DNA from: Emydura subglobosa
Taxonomy: Eukaryota; Chordata; Testudines; Chelidae
Direction of reading: 5' to 3'
Assembly: GCA_007922225.1 (NCBI GenBank)
Contig: ML680053.1
Span: forward strand, 1,463,434 to 1,527,433
Length of the DNA: 64,000 nucleotides
Shown here: in pieces, positions 1 through 13,700 of the stretch
Numbering within the stretch: position 1 is the first letter of the stretch
How the letters are laid out: every line of letters starts with the position of its first letter
Made by a program: the position numbers and the translations under genes
The notes under the pieces: model-generated
Seen by the model: only the letters and a program-made list of their open reading frames with translations
Told to the model about the DNA's origin: nothing
The model's database searches: none

Positions 1-1580
1 AGGGGCCCCACTGATGTCCATGCAAATTTTGCCTCTGATTTAATTGGGGCCAGAATTCCACCGATAGGTCCCCAGGCGTGCTAACATTTCCACACATGCA
101 TAAGCTTCCTACGAGGGGCTGCTCACAAGAGTAAAGTTAAACCCGCAGGCAGGATTGGTCCCTTGGTGTGAAAGTGGTAGACGGTGCTAGTCAAACAAGA
201 GGCTTGGAAATTTTGAAGCTCTTTCCTCTCTGCAATATTCCAAACAGACCCATATTTTTCTCCACAAAAGGGTTGCAGCAACTTTCATTTTTCCTTTCCT
301 TCCCCCCCATCATTTAAAAGTTTTCCAAAATGACAGAGAAAAAAGAATTCACCCGTGTGCGTATCTTTGTAAAACAGCAAATTGTTTTTGCAAAAAAGTT
401 AGATTTAAATATTTGAATTGAAAAAAACCCAAAACCTTTTTGTTCAACAAATAGCAACCGGTGCTCGTGACAACAGAGGACACCGAAGCAGCCCTTTGCC
501 TCCAGAAAAACTCTTTCCTTAGTGATTTCCCGATCCCTATTAACTCACCTTATGTCACGGGTGTCTTGATAGGCACTTTTTCCCAGCATGCCTTTCTGTG
601 GGGCTGGCCTTTAAAGTGGGCAGAAGCAAACAGCTGCACGGCTAAGGTGGCCACTTCTCCGCTGACAGCTGCTGGCAATAGCTCTGTGCTGCCCCGCGGG
701 TGAGTATCTGGTGTGCTTCCTCCTAGTTTCTTATTACTGAGGCAGTCGGGCTTGTTGTAGCTGGAAGGTACCACGTGCACTTATAAGGTTGCCTTATCAA
801 TTTGGACAAAGGGCAGAGTTAAGGTTCTCTAGGATTTATAATTTCAATTATGTGTGTGTGGGCGGGTGGTTTAAAATGTATTTATTTGTTTTATGATTTC
901 TCCCTTAACAGCTCTGTCCTGTCCTGTTTTGCCCTTGTTTTTTCCCCATGTGTTTTTGGCTTATAGTTTTTAATACCTGTTTCCACCCTCATCTCCAGTT
1001 CAACGACTTACAGCCTGGCCCTGTGAATTCAAGAGCTCGTACGGCGTCTATTTTTAGTGGCAGGAATCTATGTTGCCCAGTGTTTCTCTCATGCCACAGT
1101 TGTGATCAGTGGAGGCGCTGACGTTAAATGTCCCTTGATATAATAAAGAGAGGGCAGCTGGGAAGGTATTCTCTGTAAGGCCCCCCCAGGTTATCAAATA
1201 CCCTCCTGCTCTGGTCTGAAGTCTTGCTGATTTTCCAGGTACGCAGCAAGGCTTATTTGTTTCAGCTGGCGTTGAAGGAGGGCTAGGGAGGTCTGAGCAC
1301 TGGCTGGGGTATTTGCTCATAGTAGTAGATCCAGGTGGCTGGGCTGCATGCTTTAAAGAACCCGGGGGTGACTCAGAGCCTGTATAAGGGTGCTTTTAAG
1401 TCAATATAAAGGAGAGGGTTCTATTCAGCACAAGATTGCCTGCCTTTCGTGTCTTACAGTGATGGAATTTAGGGTGGAAAAAAATAGAGGGGAGCCCGAT
1501 TGGAAACGGTAGGACTTAGAAATTGCTTGATCAGTCAGTGTAATGTACTTTGTCTAGGAAATCACCAGTTCTTATTTTTC
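1..1580. other. left edge, AT-rich, no gene recognised
   Basis: This is T-rich, single-copy-looking sequence with no coding exon I can support. In mammals RAB6A ends tail-to-tail with PLEKHB1, so this could be the 3' UTR of RAB6A on the plus strand; AATAAA at 1142-1147 would be a candidate signal. This rests on gene order only. Confidence 0.2.
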
Positions 1581-1595
1581 ATTGTATGTAAAAAT

Positions 1596-1628
1596 TGTGT
1601 GTGTGTGTGTGTGCGCGCATGCGTGTGG
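1596..1628. repeat. (GT)n microsatellite
   Basis: An uninterrupted GT run passes into GCGCGCATGCGTGTG, alternating purine-pyrimidine that could adopt Z-DNA. Confidence 0.9.
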
Positions 1629-1704
1629 CATTAACAAAGCACGTATCCCTTGCCCTGCTGAGCACTTTGCTTCTGTGTGTCTTCCCCGCTCTGTGCTTTC
1701 CGTT

Positions 1705-1795
1705 TAAAGGGTAGGCTCCTGAGGCATGGTCCGTCTCTTTGTACAGCACCTAGCACCGTGTGGGTCACCAACCAGATTGGAATAGTAATGAATCA
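1705..1795 (+). repeat. old SINE/LINE tail
   Basis: The sequence TTTGTACAGCACCTAGCACCG, followed by a degenerate A/T-rich end, is the common tail of an old amniote repeat (MIR/L2 type) seen many times in this window. Confidence 0.6.
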
Positions 1796-2064
1796 AGATG
1801 ATATTAGAGCTTAACTAAGATGGGGAATTGCCTAGATTCATCCCTCTGCTTAGCTGCAGTGCAAACCTCCATGGCAGAAGGCATAGTTGCAATTTGCAGT
1901 GGGCTGGCTTATCCTGGTTTCCAGCAGGGGAAAGCCAGCAGTGTGACAGGTTAGTTGTTTGTGCCGGGAATTAACACTGAAACAGCTACGTTGTTGGATG
2001 ACACAGGGGGAAATCCACAGCCTAGACATGCCTTAGTGACCTAGTTTCTATTCATGGTCCTTGA

Positions 2065-2180
2065 ATGTGTCATTGCTCTGTGCCTCAGTTTCCCCATAGA
2101 TAAAATGGGGATAACGATGCTGTCCTTCCTTTGCACAGCGCTCTGAGACCTGCAGATGAAACGTGCAATGCAAGAGCTAA
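2065..2180 (+). repeat. MIR-like SINE core
   Basis: It contains TGTGCCTCAGTTTCCCCATA, then AAAATGGGGATAA and a CGCTCTGAGA motif, the conserved core of MIR-like CORE-SINEs. Confidence 0.75.
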
Positions 2181-5100
2181 GCTAAGTATTAAACTCTGAT
2201 CTCTCTCATGCCAGAATTGCAAAAGCTGGCCCCCTCTGATCAAAGTCTGGGAAGCCACGTGCCAGATGGGGGGTGCTCAGCACCGCTGTCGCTCTCAGGA
2301 GAGATTTCTAATCTGAGGCCAGGCTCCAGGGCTCTGCTCCCCTTCCATTCAGAGCTTGCCGACATTTCCAGGGCTTGAGCGGCGGTCGTGAGAGGCATGG
2401 CAGAGCGGCAGGAACCATCCTGCCAAGGGCTGTGCCGCTGAGTGGAAGGAAAATGCTCCTTCTTCCCTTCCACGCTGGACTCTGCTGAGAAATGGCCCAT
2501 TAACATCACGTCCAGGTGGCAGCTTCTGAGCGTGCCGAGGACCGGCAGCTGCCGGCTTCGGCTGGCTGAATACTTAAACCCGAAGAGCAGCTGCGCGGCC
2601 GATCTCTGAGCCCTTGAGTCGCGTGGTCTCTTGCTGCAAAAACGAGGAGAACTTTCCTCACGTACAGGCCAGCAAGACCTGCGTCCTCCCTCCCCAGGGA
2701 TCTGCTCTGGCTTTTCCCATTCTGCTTTCTGACCCCATCCGAACCAATCAACCAGCCTGTCGATTGCCTGAACTTCCGCCCAAGAGACGGGGCAGGTCTA
2801 AGCTGAGAAGCCAGTGGAACTGCCCCCAGGGGTGAAGCGGGTCCAGTAGCTCCAAGCCTTTCACCTGTCCAAACACGTCTGGGGGCGAGAGGAGATTTAG
2901 AGGCACGGCTGGGTTGATACTTAGGGTGTGAAGGCATGAGGAAGAGCAGGTGGGGCAAAGCGCTGGCTGGTCGTGTGACCTTAGCTGAGTGTCTTGGCCT
3001 CGCCGTGCCTCCGTTCCCCTTGGATGGGTATTTCCTATGGGCAGCAGCTGCCTTTACAGAATGGCTGTTGGACAGACTACGGCCCTGCATCAGACGGGCA
3101 GCCCTGCTCAGGACAGCACTTCAGCATGTGCCAAAGTCCTGCAAGCGTGAGTTCAACTGCTTTGGCATTTGATCGCCTTCCTCCAACCCATCGTAAGATC
3201 AAGTGTGGTTCTCAGCCTTTCCCAGGCTGGCCCCCCACGTGCAGCCCCTGTTTAGCCATATGGGAAGGGCAGGGGGGTCATGAGCCTGACCTCTGTTCAC
3301 CACCCCCAGGTTGAGACCCCCTTGCTGATACGCCCTCATCTTTTCAGGGGGCGTTGCCATCGACAGGGCAGGGTGGCCGGCTCTTCTGCTGAATGACCCT
3401 GCAACAAGCTACTGTGCTTTGCTAAGGAGGAGGCAGGGCTTCGGCCCATTCATGACACCAAGTGTTATAAATGTCTCTCCCTCTGTCTCCAAGCCAGATG
3501 AGCACAGAGCAGCATTTTCCTCCTAAGGGAGCCCTGCAAGCTGCTTCCATGCCTTCCTCTCCTCAGCCGGGTTCAGACTTTGCCAGTCGTCCTGGGCTGC
3601 TTGATTCTAGCAGATTCCCTCGCCCTGCGCTTTTACAGGGCTTCTGATGCCCTGTAGTCTGGTTTTGATTTATTTACATGAGCAGAACCTGCCGGCAGAA
3701 ACTCACCTAAGAAATTATTTCAGTCTGAGAGATTGAAGCTTTACCGAGCGTATACTCCGCTAAGAACTGCACCACAGCTAGCAATAAGCATTCTTCCAAA
3801 ATCTAGTTACCGACATGTTCATTCAAACGGAAGCTGTCAGACTTTCTGCAATGATACCATACTAATGCCGTCACCCCTTAAACACTAAATGTGGGAAAGA
3901 AAGCAACCGATTACACACAGAATGGTGATCAGCTCCCTTGATTAGATTTAAATAGCCTTTATTTTTCAAAATATCCGTTAGTGGATTGATAGTGACAGCG
4001 ATACAGGACAACTTTGAACCTCAGCACACAAAAAGAGACAGCACAAGTGGCAAGGAAACACTGATATTAGCAGTAAAAACACTGAGTCCTCTTGTTAAGG
4101 ACAGCTGCTGTGCTGACGTGACGCAAACCAGGTCAGGATGCACCTGGAGAGGATGGCCAGTGGCTACAGTTCTACCAACATCAGTAGAAATGCAGGAGAC
4201 AGAAAGCAAACCCCCCCACGCTTCTGTTTTCAGTCAGTCCCGACACCTGTCTGTCAGTAGGCTTCTTCCCTGCCCCCGGCACATCTCCAGTGCTCACAGA
4301 AGCAAACACACTCCAAAGGGTCGCTGTCAACTCCTTTTAGGGCAAACTGTGCCCTTCTTCTGCCCGGGGTGCTGAGCAGGCAGCCGGAGCAGCCCAGCCA
4401 CGCAGCGATGCTCTGGGGCATTACCCCTGTGCTGGGTCGGATTGCACGGTGCTCTTTGCACGTGATGACTGCATGGGCTGCATGTGCGCCCACAACCCAG
4501 CTGGCCGTACCCCCCCAGGAGGCCGTGACGCGATACTGGGTGCATTTGCCATTCCCCACCCTCTTGCTTGGACTTGCATTGGGTGCCAATGGCTGAATGA
4601 CTCCTGCAATGGGGGAAAATTGGTGCCCTGTGTCCTCTTCCTCCACCCCATCCCATTATGCAGGGCAAGCTAGACTTTAAGCCTTCGACAGGCTCTGAAA
4701 GGGCTTGGAATGAGCAGGAACGTTTTCTGGGTTTTTTAAATAGGTAACAGAATTTGTTTTCTCCTCTTTACGGAAACCGTCCCCGGCAGCATTTGCAACC
4801 CCAGCACAGCAGCTGAGAATCAGACAACCAGAAAGGGAAAGTGACCAGAAACCGGACCAATCTGGGCCAAGCACCCTCCCACCTTGCGTGACGTCTCCGA
4901 GCCCGGGATCCAGCCTGAGTCTGAACATCTGCACTGCCATTCTACGGCCCCCGGCTGACGCAGGCCATGCTGGAGGTCTTTTAACACAGTGTAGATCTAT
5001 CTGGGTTAACAGCATTGCTGGTGAAAACAGGACAGGGTCTTAGCATCCTCACATCTTAAATAATCGAAGCTCTTGGTAGCAGAGCCAAGGACTGTTCTTA

Positions 5101-7370
5101 AGTCCGTGTTTTATCTTGTTGGTGTCCCTTTAACAGCACAATAAATACCTGCCAGTCTCTAAAATGGACACAGAGCTGTTGAGGGCGCTTTCTCATCCCC
5201 CTAGCCCTGTCTATGGCTGCATTCTTACCTAATGCAACTAAGGAAATGATTTGCGGAACTGTAAACAATTCTGTCAGTCATCCTTGGGGAAAAGCTCCAG
5301 CAGCAGCTGAATGCTGAGTTACTGAGCTTTGGAAGGCACCTTCCTGCACTGCAAGAGATCAGGGCATGTTACGGTCTAGCTTTCAGCAGGGTAAACTCCC
5401 GTCACCCCTCTGAAGTCAATAGTCAATGCTGTCTTACAACGGGGTAAACAAGGTCAGGTTCTGGCCCGTGGTCTGTCTCCACTGTTATCCCTGATATCCG
5501 TATAAGAGCCCTTGAAAAAAAGAATCCCACGGGCAGGTTAGCCCCACGTTCATAAACACAGGTAGCCCTCGGGGAGCAGTGCCGCAAACGAAAGGTGCAT
5601 CGGCTCAGAGGGATCCACAGAGAACACCGTGGCCAGGTGTGTTTGTAGGAGCAAGCGTTACTGGAGGATTGTTTCCTTTCTGCAGCGCTTCAGACACACG
5701 AGAGCACCACAGGACGCTTCACAGCGCCCCGCCCCACATGGGGGGGTACGTGCCAGCAGACAGGAACGACGCGGGTGACGGTGCATTACCACACGGAGCA
5801 CTGGAAACTGCTAGGGTGAAAGCCTACGGGGGAGGGCACTGGGTTACTAGAAACCCTGGAGGGGTTAAAACGGCCTCTTGCCACCCAGAGATGGGAAGCG
5901 ACAGCCCGTTTTCCCTCAGCAATTTGCACAGCCTGTCTGCCTCTTGAAATACAAAGCACTGGTGGGCGCAGAATGGCCGTAGCGCCCTCCACCCTTGAGT
6001 ATACCCAGCTCTGCTGGTGGGCACCCAACGGGCATATTCCGTCCACCCTTGCATGTCCCCCGCTGCACGCAGCATAACATAGGTTTAATTTCTGTCTACC
6101 ATTCATCCCGTCCTGTGCCAACATGTCCCGCAAATGCTTTCCTTCAGCCCTCTTTGTGCACCGGGATCAGGCCGGGGACTTTGCTCCGATCAGGTGGTCA
6201 ATTTGGGGGGCAGTGTGGGACTGTCTGTGCATTCAGGCACCACCGGGGCAGGCTGGAGTGAAAAGCGGAAAGCATCTAGAAGTGGCGAGAACCAGGCTAA
6301 CGGGAGGGGCACGGCTGGCCCCTGTGAATCCTTACTTACACGAATGGGGAGTAAGGGCGGAGCAGCACGGGGCCCTGGCACGGCCTACTCCCACTCCTCC
6401 CGAATCTCCCTCCGGGCAGTGACCTGTCCCCTGTTCGGCCTAGCGCTTCGGGAGACCACCACAGGGTTGCCACAAAGACCTCCCTTGTCCTGCCTCCTGG
6501 GGCTGGCAACCTCAGCCCCGGCGGCTCAGGGAACAAGAAGTGGGGCTGAGAGAGAGCCCGTGGGGGACAGCAGGGGCTGGGCACTTATCGATGGGCCAGC
6601 CCCACAGCGAAGCACTGCGGGGGAAGGACAGAGGGCTTCATAGACGTAGTGAGTTGTAGCTTTTTAATACGTTGCCTGTGAGTGGAATGGAACAGACGTC
6701 GGGCAAGTGCCAACGTGCGTTGGTGTAAATACGGCCCATGGAAGGATTCGCGTGCGTCTCACGTCCAAGTAGGTTTTACATCCGCCGTGAAGTGCTCCGT
6801 AGCCTTTGACCGTCGCACTTCACTGTGGACTGGCCCATATAGGATCACGTCTAAAATAAAAGAGCCCGACATTTCTCCCGCTCGTCCCCCACAGTGGGAT
6901 GACACGTGTGTTTCATTTACACTGCTAGCAAGTCACATGTTCTGTAGATGTTATACGCCTGTGTGGGTGTGATATATGAAAGGGGCTGCGGCCTATGGCT
7001 TCCTATTTAAGTCCAAGCAGGATTTCATTGAAATGCAATGTATAAAACACCTGCTACTTTCACTGCACTGGCCTGTAAGCCGCAGAGATCTGAAACGTGT
7101 GGGTCAAGACAAGCTTCTCGGTTGGAGTAAGCAGGCGTCACCCCACTCAGATCAACGGTGCTAAATCAGCATGCACTAGCTAAGGATCCTCTGCACTCCC
7201 CATCTCTTCGGTGAAGGAGGGCAAGGAGCAAAGGCTGTTGTTTCGGAGCAGACAGAGGTCCTGGCGGTCTCTATTCATCCTCCAGGCAGTAGCACTCTCG
7301 GCTTGGCCCTGGGAGAGGTCTGGGTGGGAAGGCGCAGCCTTGGTCAGTGGCATTTGGATTGTGCTGAGTC
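2181..7370. other. intergenic and 3' flank, no gene recognised
   Basis: Numerous short frames on both strands overlap one another and lack splice-consistent partners or recognisable domains, so I regard them as chance frames in GC-rich DNA. The only structure seen is the candidate repeat at 3.2 kb and the lower part of the PLEKHB1 3' UTR. Confidence 0.5.
3204..3325. mobile_element. possible degenerate hAT-type MITE
   Basis: It starts GTGGTTCTCAGCCTTTCCC and ends CCCCCAGGTTGAGACCCC, an imperfect inverted pair like the Charlie-type element at 36.6 kb. No target duplication was seen. Confidence 0.4.
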
Positions 7371-7591
7371 ATGAGAAAATTAAATGACTGCTGGGTTAGG
7401 AGGCAAAGGAAAATTTATGCCGCCCAAGCGCCTCGTCAGGAACGCCAAGCAAAGTGCAGAATCATGGGGGACAGGAGGGGAACCTCACAACGATCTACAT
7501 TCGTGGGCAGCGCCCCGCAGGCTGCCTGGAGAGAATCCAAACTTCTCGGTCATGCGCTTGGTCCAGGGGCGTCACGTGGGCGAGTGAGTTC
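6663..7591 (-). other. probable PLEKHB1 3' UTR with candidate ATTAAA poly(A) signal
   Basis: The gene's 3' UTR must begin just below 7592. The closest convincing poly(A)-like hexamer on the minus strand is ATTAAA at 6668-6663; no AATAAA was seen on that strand before about 3.96 kb. The end point is a guess. Confidence 0.3.
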
Positions 7592-7728
7592 CTAGAACCA
7601 GCATGGCATCCACATGAAGGATCCCAGGGCGGCCCCGGTGGCGGCGCCGGCCAGCAGGCCCAAAGCCATCTGGTCTCCCGACACGCGGTAGGGGTCCTCG
7701 CGGACAATCACGTGAGTCACTCCGGGCG
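7592..7728 (-). CDS. PLEKHB1: PLEKHB1 last coding exon, membrane tail and stop
   Basis: It encodes residues 147-190 and a TAG stop. It begins with PGVTHVIVREDP, strongly conserved in the family, and ends with a Gly/Ala/Leu-rich segment and the terminus MWMPCWF. This is the hydrophobic anchor that holds evectins on membranes. The acceptor is TTTGCCCCTCAG|CGC. Confidence 0.95.
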
Positions 7729-10700
7729 CTGAGGGGCAAAGACAAAAGGAGATGGTCCGTGAACATGGAGGAGGGCACCCTGGGACACCATCGCTTCCCC
7801 TAGCCTTTGGAGAGAGGAGTGAATGTACAGCCTACACAGCGACTCCAACCAGACCTGGGGAGCTCTGCCCCTTGCTGTTCCTGGGAGATAAATGCTATTC
7901 AGACTCCCCTTTACCACCAGGCCACGGTGTGATCTAAGCTGCTGAGGGGCATCAGGAGGGCTTGGTTCTGCTTTGGAGCATTTGATGAGAGCCTGGGCAG
8001 GGTTTGTGGTGCATTGCTTGCTTGGCTAGTTAAGCTGTGGGTGGGTGCCCTTGCTGCTTGAGCTGAAGGAGACTCTCCTGCAGCAGTCAACAATATGGGG
8101 CTTATGACACACAGCGCAGCATTTGTTTCCAGCCAGCAGGGGGCAAGGGCGCACACACAAGCCGTGTCTGCACTTCAGAGCTGCTAATGTAGCTTTACTG
8201 GTGCAGCTCTCGGGGCAAAACCCGCCCAGCGTAGGTGCAGTTACACCGGTCAAAAAAGGGCCGTTAACACTGTAGCTGATGCCGGCTCTGCGAGTGAAAT
8301 CAGCTATCCTGGCATAATCATTTTTTCCTACTGGTATAACTACATCTCCACTGGGGCTTTTGCAGGCATGGCTACATGGGTGATGTTTACCAGGCCTTAG
8401 CTGGCAGAGAACCACTTCCCCAGCATGGGGTTAGCAGGCCCTGTTCTATGGGTGACACCGTCTGTGATAACTGCGTAGCCCAGGCCAGGGAACCTCACCC
8501 GGTGAACCCTGGAGCCCAGCAACTTGTGGTGGAATTAGAGAATGTGTCATAGAAAGACACCCTTATAAAGATGAAGTGCAAGTCTTTAATAGTGAGGGTA
8601 ATTAACCGTTAAACCAGCTTCTCAAGGGTGTGGTTAAATTTGTTGTCAATTTCCAATTTGAACTTTGCTGAGTTCAGCTTCCAGTCACTGGATGATGTAT
8701 TAGGTGATCAAGAAGTTCAAGTTTTAGATCCTCTAAAAGCAAATGCCTTTACTGCTTGAGCTGAAGGAGAATCTCCAGCAGTGGTCAGCTATACAGGGCT
8801 CATGACACATGGTGCAGCAGTTGATTCCACCCAGCAGGGCGCAACGATGCTCATACAAGCCAGTTTATTACAATATCTTACAATGGTATTGCCTTTTTCA
8901 TCCCCATGGACCTCCACAAGCTTCACAAATTCTACACAACAGAACTCTGCTTAGCCAAAAGCCTGGAAGGGAAAACCCCAAGCCCTCTGAAAATCAGGAC
9001 TTGTGTTAACTGGGAATGGGGCAGAGGAAATATGGCAAGCCCTAAAGGCCCCAGCTGCAACAGGAACTTTGCTGTGCTCGGTGCTGTACAGACACCACAA
9101 AATGGGAAACGATCCCTGCCCTAAAGAACCTACAGTCTAAATAAAGAGTAGGAGGAGAAATGGAGGCACAGAGCAGTTGAGTGATCTGCCCAGAGTCCCA
9201 CAACTGGTTGGTGGTAGAGCCACCATTAGAACCCAAGACTCTTGAGTTCTAGGCCAGTGCTCTGTCCACTAGGCCATGCTACCTCCCATGCCAGAATGCC
9301 TGGCTTCTCCCAGGCTGGCATGGTGGGGAAGGGGTGGAGGAGCCACGTTAGGTGAGCACAAGCTAAGGTGCTACAGCTGCAGCGGGCTCATTCAGAAGGA
9401 CGCTGACCAGAGGGGAAAGAGTCACAATCAGAGGCGACGTCTCATGCAGCCGTGCCTTGGCCCAGGTGCAGGATAGTAACGGAAAAGCTGGGCCCTTCTT
9501 CAAAAGTGGCTCCATCACGCCCGTTCGCGAAGAACCCAGCTGTGGAGCCAGGCCCTGTCTACACTGCAATGTAAGCCCAGGGTTAGCGGGACTCCAGTCT
9601 GCTGACCTGTGGTAAGGAACTCTGGGCTTGATCGTCGACATTGTGTGTGAACTCGCTAAGACTTTTCTAATCTGTGCTCGCACCTAGGGCTGGGGCGTCC
9701 GAGTCCAAGTGAGCGTATCCCCGCGGGCGTAGCGCCTGCGCCCCCCACACAGGGCTGCCAATTTTAGTTGGCTGTATTCCTTCATCATTTCTTAAGTGGA
9801 GACTCTGGGGCAATCCTGGAGGGCTGGCAACCTCACCCCCGAATGCCCTAGGCCCGTGGTGCACTGTGAGAAAATGTTACTACGCACCCCGCCCCCGGCA
9901 GCAGCTCGCCTTGCAACAGGTTTGATGGGTTGGCTCTCCATTGCCAACCCTGGAGGCCCTGTGCCGGCGCGCTCGCAGCCAGGCGATCACAGCAGCCTGG
10001 GTTAATGCTGTCCCGAGCTGCTGCTCTTTGCAAGGGGGGGAGCGTCCGTCCGTTCTCAATAGAGCGGATTGCAGATTGCTGGGATAGATAGGACTGAGGA
10101 AGTCGCCCCATGGAATTGTGGGATACTTTCAGCAGACTCCCGGGACCCGAATCAAGCGAGGCTGCGTCTACACTGCAAAAGCAACAGGGCTCAGAGCCTA
10201 GGTCCCGGCTTAACTTGACCTTGGACCCTGCAGGGCCCTGGGGCCGGGGCCGGGCTCAGCACAATTGCAGTGCAGACACACCCTGCCTGTCTGTGAAATC
10301 ACACCTGCTAGAGGAAGCAGCGGCCCCGGAGACGTGAGTGGGCAGCTCTCGACTTGCAGCTCCTTGAGCCGTACTGGGCTTGTACGCCTCCCCCGGGCCG
10401 GGTCCGCTGCTCACGTATTGCCCGGTGTGACGCGCCCTCCGGGGATGGGTCTGGAATCTCCCCGCTGGACAAGCCAGGGGCCACGTTCCCTGGGGCCGGC
10501 CGGGCTAACGTGCCCAGGGTAGGCCCAGGCAGGGCTCAGCACCCTTCCAAGCCGCGGAGGTGCCGCGGACCTGCAGCATGCAGCCGTTCCGCCCCCGGCT
10601 TCCCTCGAGGGTCCTGCCGGAGGTGAGGAAACCGCTTTGCTTTCTGCTGGGCTCTCTTGTGTGCGGAAGCCTCTGTGCATCCCTCCCTCTCTCCCCCCCC

Positions 10701-13700
10701 CCCCCACTGCCCCCTTTCTCCCCCCAACCTGCACCCTCCGGGCCCCACTGTCCTCTAGCAGCCCAAGAGCAAACCTCCATGTCGACCTGTCTCTGTTCAT
10801 CACAGCCTCTGCCCTGAAGGCCGCCCCTGGCTTCTGCCGAGGCCTTTCGCAGGCAACTGGGCCTTGTGAGCCAGCCTCCCAAACAAGGGGGGGAGGGAAG
10901 CTCTTCTTCAGCCAAGCCCCCACCTTTGTCCCCTGGCCCTCCCCGCAGCGCGGGGGCCGCTGTGGCCTACCAGCCTGAGCACTGGGACGCGGGAGAGGTG
11001 GGCGCTACTCCTGGCTCTGCCCCGGCCTGGGGGGGTGATCCTGGGCAAGTCACTCTCCGGCTCTGTGACTCAGTTTCTCCATCAGAGGAGGCTGACCTCC
11101 TTTGTAATGCACCAGGAGAGCGCGGGATGAAAGGCGCTGCAGGAGAGGGAGGCAGGGTTACCGTGAAGGGGTGCCCACGGGGATCGCGCTGTACGGTCCC
11201 GTTGCAGAGCCTGCGTCCTTCCCTCCCGCAGGGAGAGGGGCAGCTGCCTGTACCCCCTCCCCGATCCACCCCTGGCGGGGGGCTGGGGCATCTCCTTCCA
11301 TGGCAGGGTAGCATCCAGCTGGGACAGCTCGGCAGCGCAGTTCCATGGTGGCGCCACCAGGTGTCAGCCTATCACCGGGGATGGGACTGGACGGGGCGGG
11401 AGCAGCCGGCCACCCAGAGATTCGTCTGACAAGCTCAGGTTCCCACGGGGAGCCTCCTCCGCCCCCACACACAACGGGCCGCCTGCCCTGACCCCAGCTG
11501 CCCTCTGCTCGCGACTCGGGGACGCCCCCCCCGCTGCCCGTCCCATCCCAAGCGACATGCTCCCCCCCGGCCCAATCGCCCAGCCCGGCCACAGCCCGAT
11601 CGCCTGTCCTGTCCCCAGCGACACCCCCCAACCCGATCACCCCCCAACCCGATCACCCAGCCCATCCCCCCCAGCCTGATCCTGTCCCCAGTGACACCCC
11701 CTGCAACCCAGTCGCCCGTCCCATTCCCAGCGACACTCCCCCAGCCTGATCCTGTCCCCGGCGACACCCCCGAGTGCGGCTCCCAATCCAGCACCAGACT
11801 CCCAACACAGACCCTCCCATCCAGCACCAGTAAGTCTCAGGCAACCTCCACTTCTAGGGCCAGTAAAACCCCAACATCAGCTCCCACACCCCAGAGCACC
11901 CCCCCAAAGCTAGCACACCCCAGCCAGCCCCCCTCCCAGGACGAATAAGCCTTAGTTCCCAACCCAGCCCCTGCCTCAGCATGGGTCCCCAGGCCCGTAC
12001 CACCCACTCTCACCAGCCCCACATCCTGCTCCCCAGCCTGGCTGCCACCCATCTCTTGAAGAACAGCCTTGCCCATTCAGCGGCCTCTGTGCACTGAGTT
12101 TGATGGGTCTCAGTCCAGGCCCTAGCCGTCACAGAAACCAGCAGCACAGCTGGCACGAACAGGCAGTCAAGGCAGAGAGGCCAAGGACTGAACGGACTAT
12201 GCAGAAGCCAGCACCCCTGTTACCCATTAGGGGATGCAGAGAGAGCATCAGGTTCTAGGGCGGGCTGTCTAGCGTCACAGGGCCAGAGTTCCACGGTAAT
12301 CCGGTGCCTAGAACTGCAGACAGGTGCCTCGCAGGATGTTCAAAGGGTTTAAGGCCAGCAGGGACTGTAACGAGGTTCTGATGCTGGTGCCCATCACCAT
12401 GATATCTGAGCGCCTTTCGAAAGCAGGGAGCGCCGATCCAGCACCTTTTGCCAGCAGTAAATTCAGCGCATTTGTTATATTAAAAACGGGAAGGGAACTG
12501 ATAAACCGGGACCTTTTTGTCCTTTGCCTGGTTCAACTAGGCACAGAATTGAATTTTACCTCGAGTTACAAAAACTCGGGCAACTTACTGCCCGAATGAA
12601 TTAAAGAATTCAGCATCCTCTGCTGCTTTATGAAGTAAAAACCCTCAGTCAATTAATAATCATGGCTTGGCCGGCTGGTGTGTAAATGGGTCCTGCCCTC
12701 TAGAGGTTAGAATGGGAACACCTAACCCATGAGTCTCTCAATCTGCTCCGTTTCCCGCATGCTAGGTGCAGCCCTCTGGATCCTGGCCAGTTGCTGAGCC
12801 CCCCCCCGCCCCTTGCTGGGAGCTCCCCGACAGTCTATGTAGGGCAGGGGGGGAGGCACTGATGGGGAGACACATACCTCCATAGTGGGTGCTGTAGTAG
12901 CCCGAACTGAGGTACGTGGCCTGGTGGGAGTCCAGCGGCACTGTCTGGTAATAGTCATCATACGGGTCGTACATATGCACCTACGAGGGGAGAGCAATAC
13001 AGACATTAGGACCATGCTGCTGCCATGCTTCCTACTCCTGACTCCGCCTCACTCTCCTGGTAACAGCTTTCGCAGCACCGCCAGTCACTGAAATATTTCC
13101 AAACTCGCTGCTGTCCCCAGTAATCCCGCGACACCCCTCGCCAGGGTCTCTGGACCCGTGTGAATGATCTTTACCCCGGATGGTTGCACGCCGTGCTGCT
13201 TCCGTAGGCCAAGCTCACTGCATGCATCAGGGGCTCCTTTGATCTCCCCATTCCCCCAAAAGCTCCTTCCCATCCCCCTCTGCTCCCCCACGCCAGGGGC
13301 TGTGTCCCCCATTCCCACCTCCTCCAGACCAGGGTCCTCCAGACTCCCCCCTGTGCCAGGGGCTCTGTGTGCCCCCGATTCCCCCTTGCCCCCACCATTC
13401 TTATTTCTTTGTCTGGCAGACAAAAAACCCTATTGGGACAACTGGCAGAGCTGAGATGAGGGCTGGGCTGGGGTCTTGTGATGCTAGAAGATTTTAATGG
13501 CGCCATCAACCAGTTCATTGATCCCTAGACAATGGCAGACCGGGTTGAAGCTGCCAACAAGACGTCAGGGGTTATGCGACTCCCACATTTCCTCCGTCTG
13601 GTTTTTCCATTTTTCACCCGGCTCAGTAGGGTTCTGCTCATTGTTGCCTCCCTTGCACATTCCCTGAAACGTTACAACTGAGTGGATGTGGCTTTCTAGA

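Noticed and set aside
2506..3090. 194-codon frame on the minus strand
   Set aside because: Arg/Ser-rich, with no start context, homology or neighbouring exons; probably chance.
4249..4673. Several overlapping frames in five reading frames
   Set aside because: Many simultaneous frames indicate a low stop density from base composition, not a gene.
11158..11827. Gly/Trp/Asp-rich frames on the minus strand
   Set aside because: They are the translation of the C-rich minisatellite in different frames.
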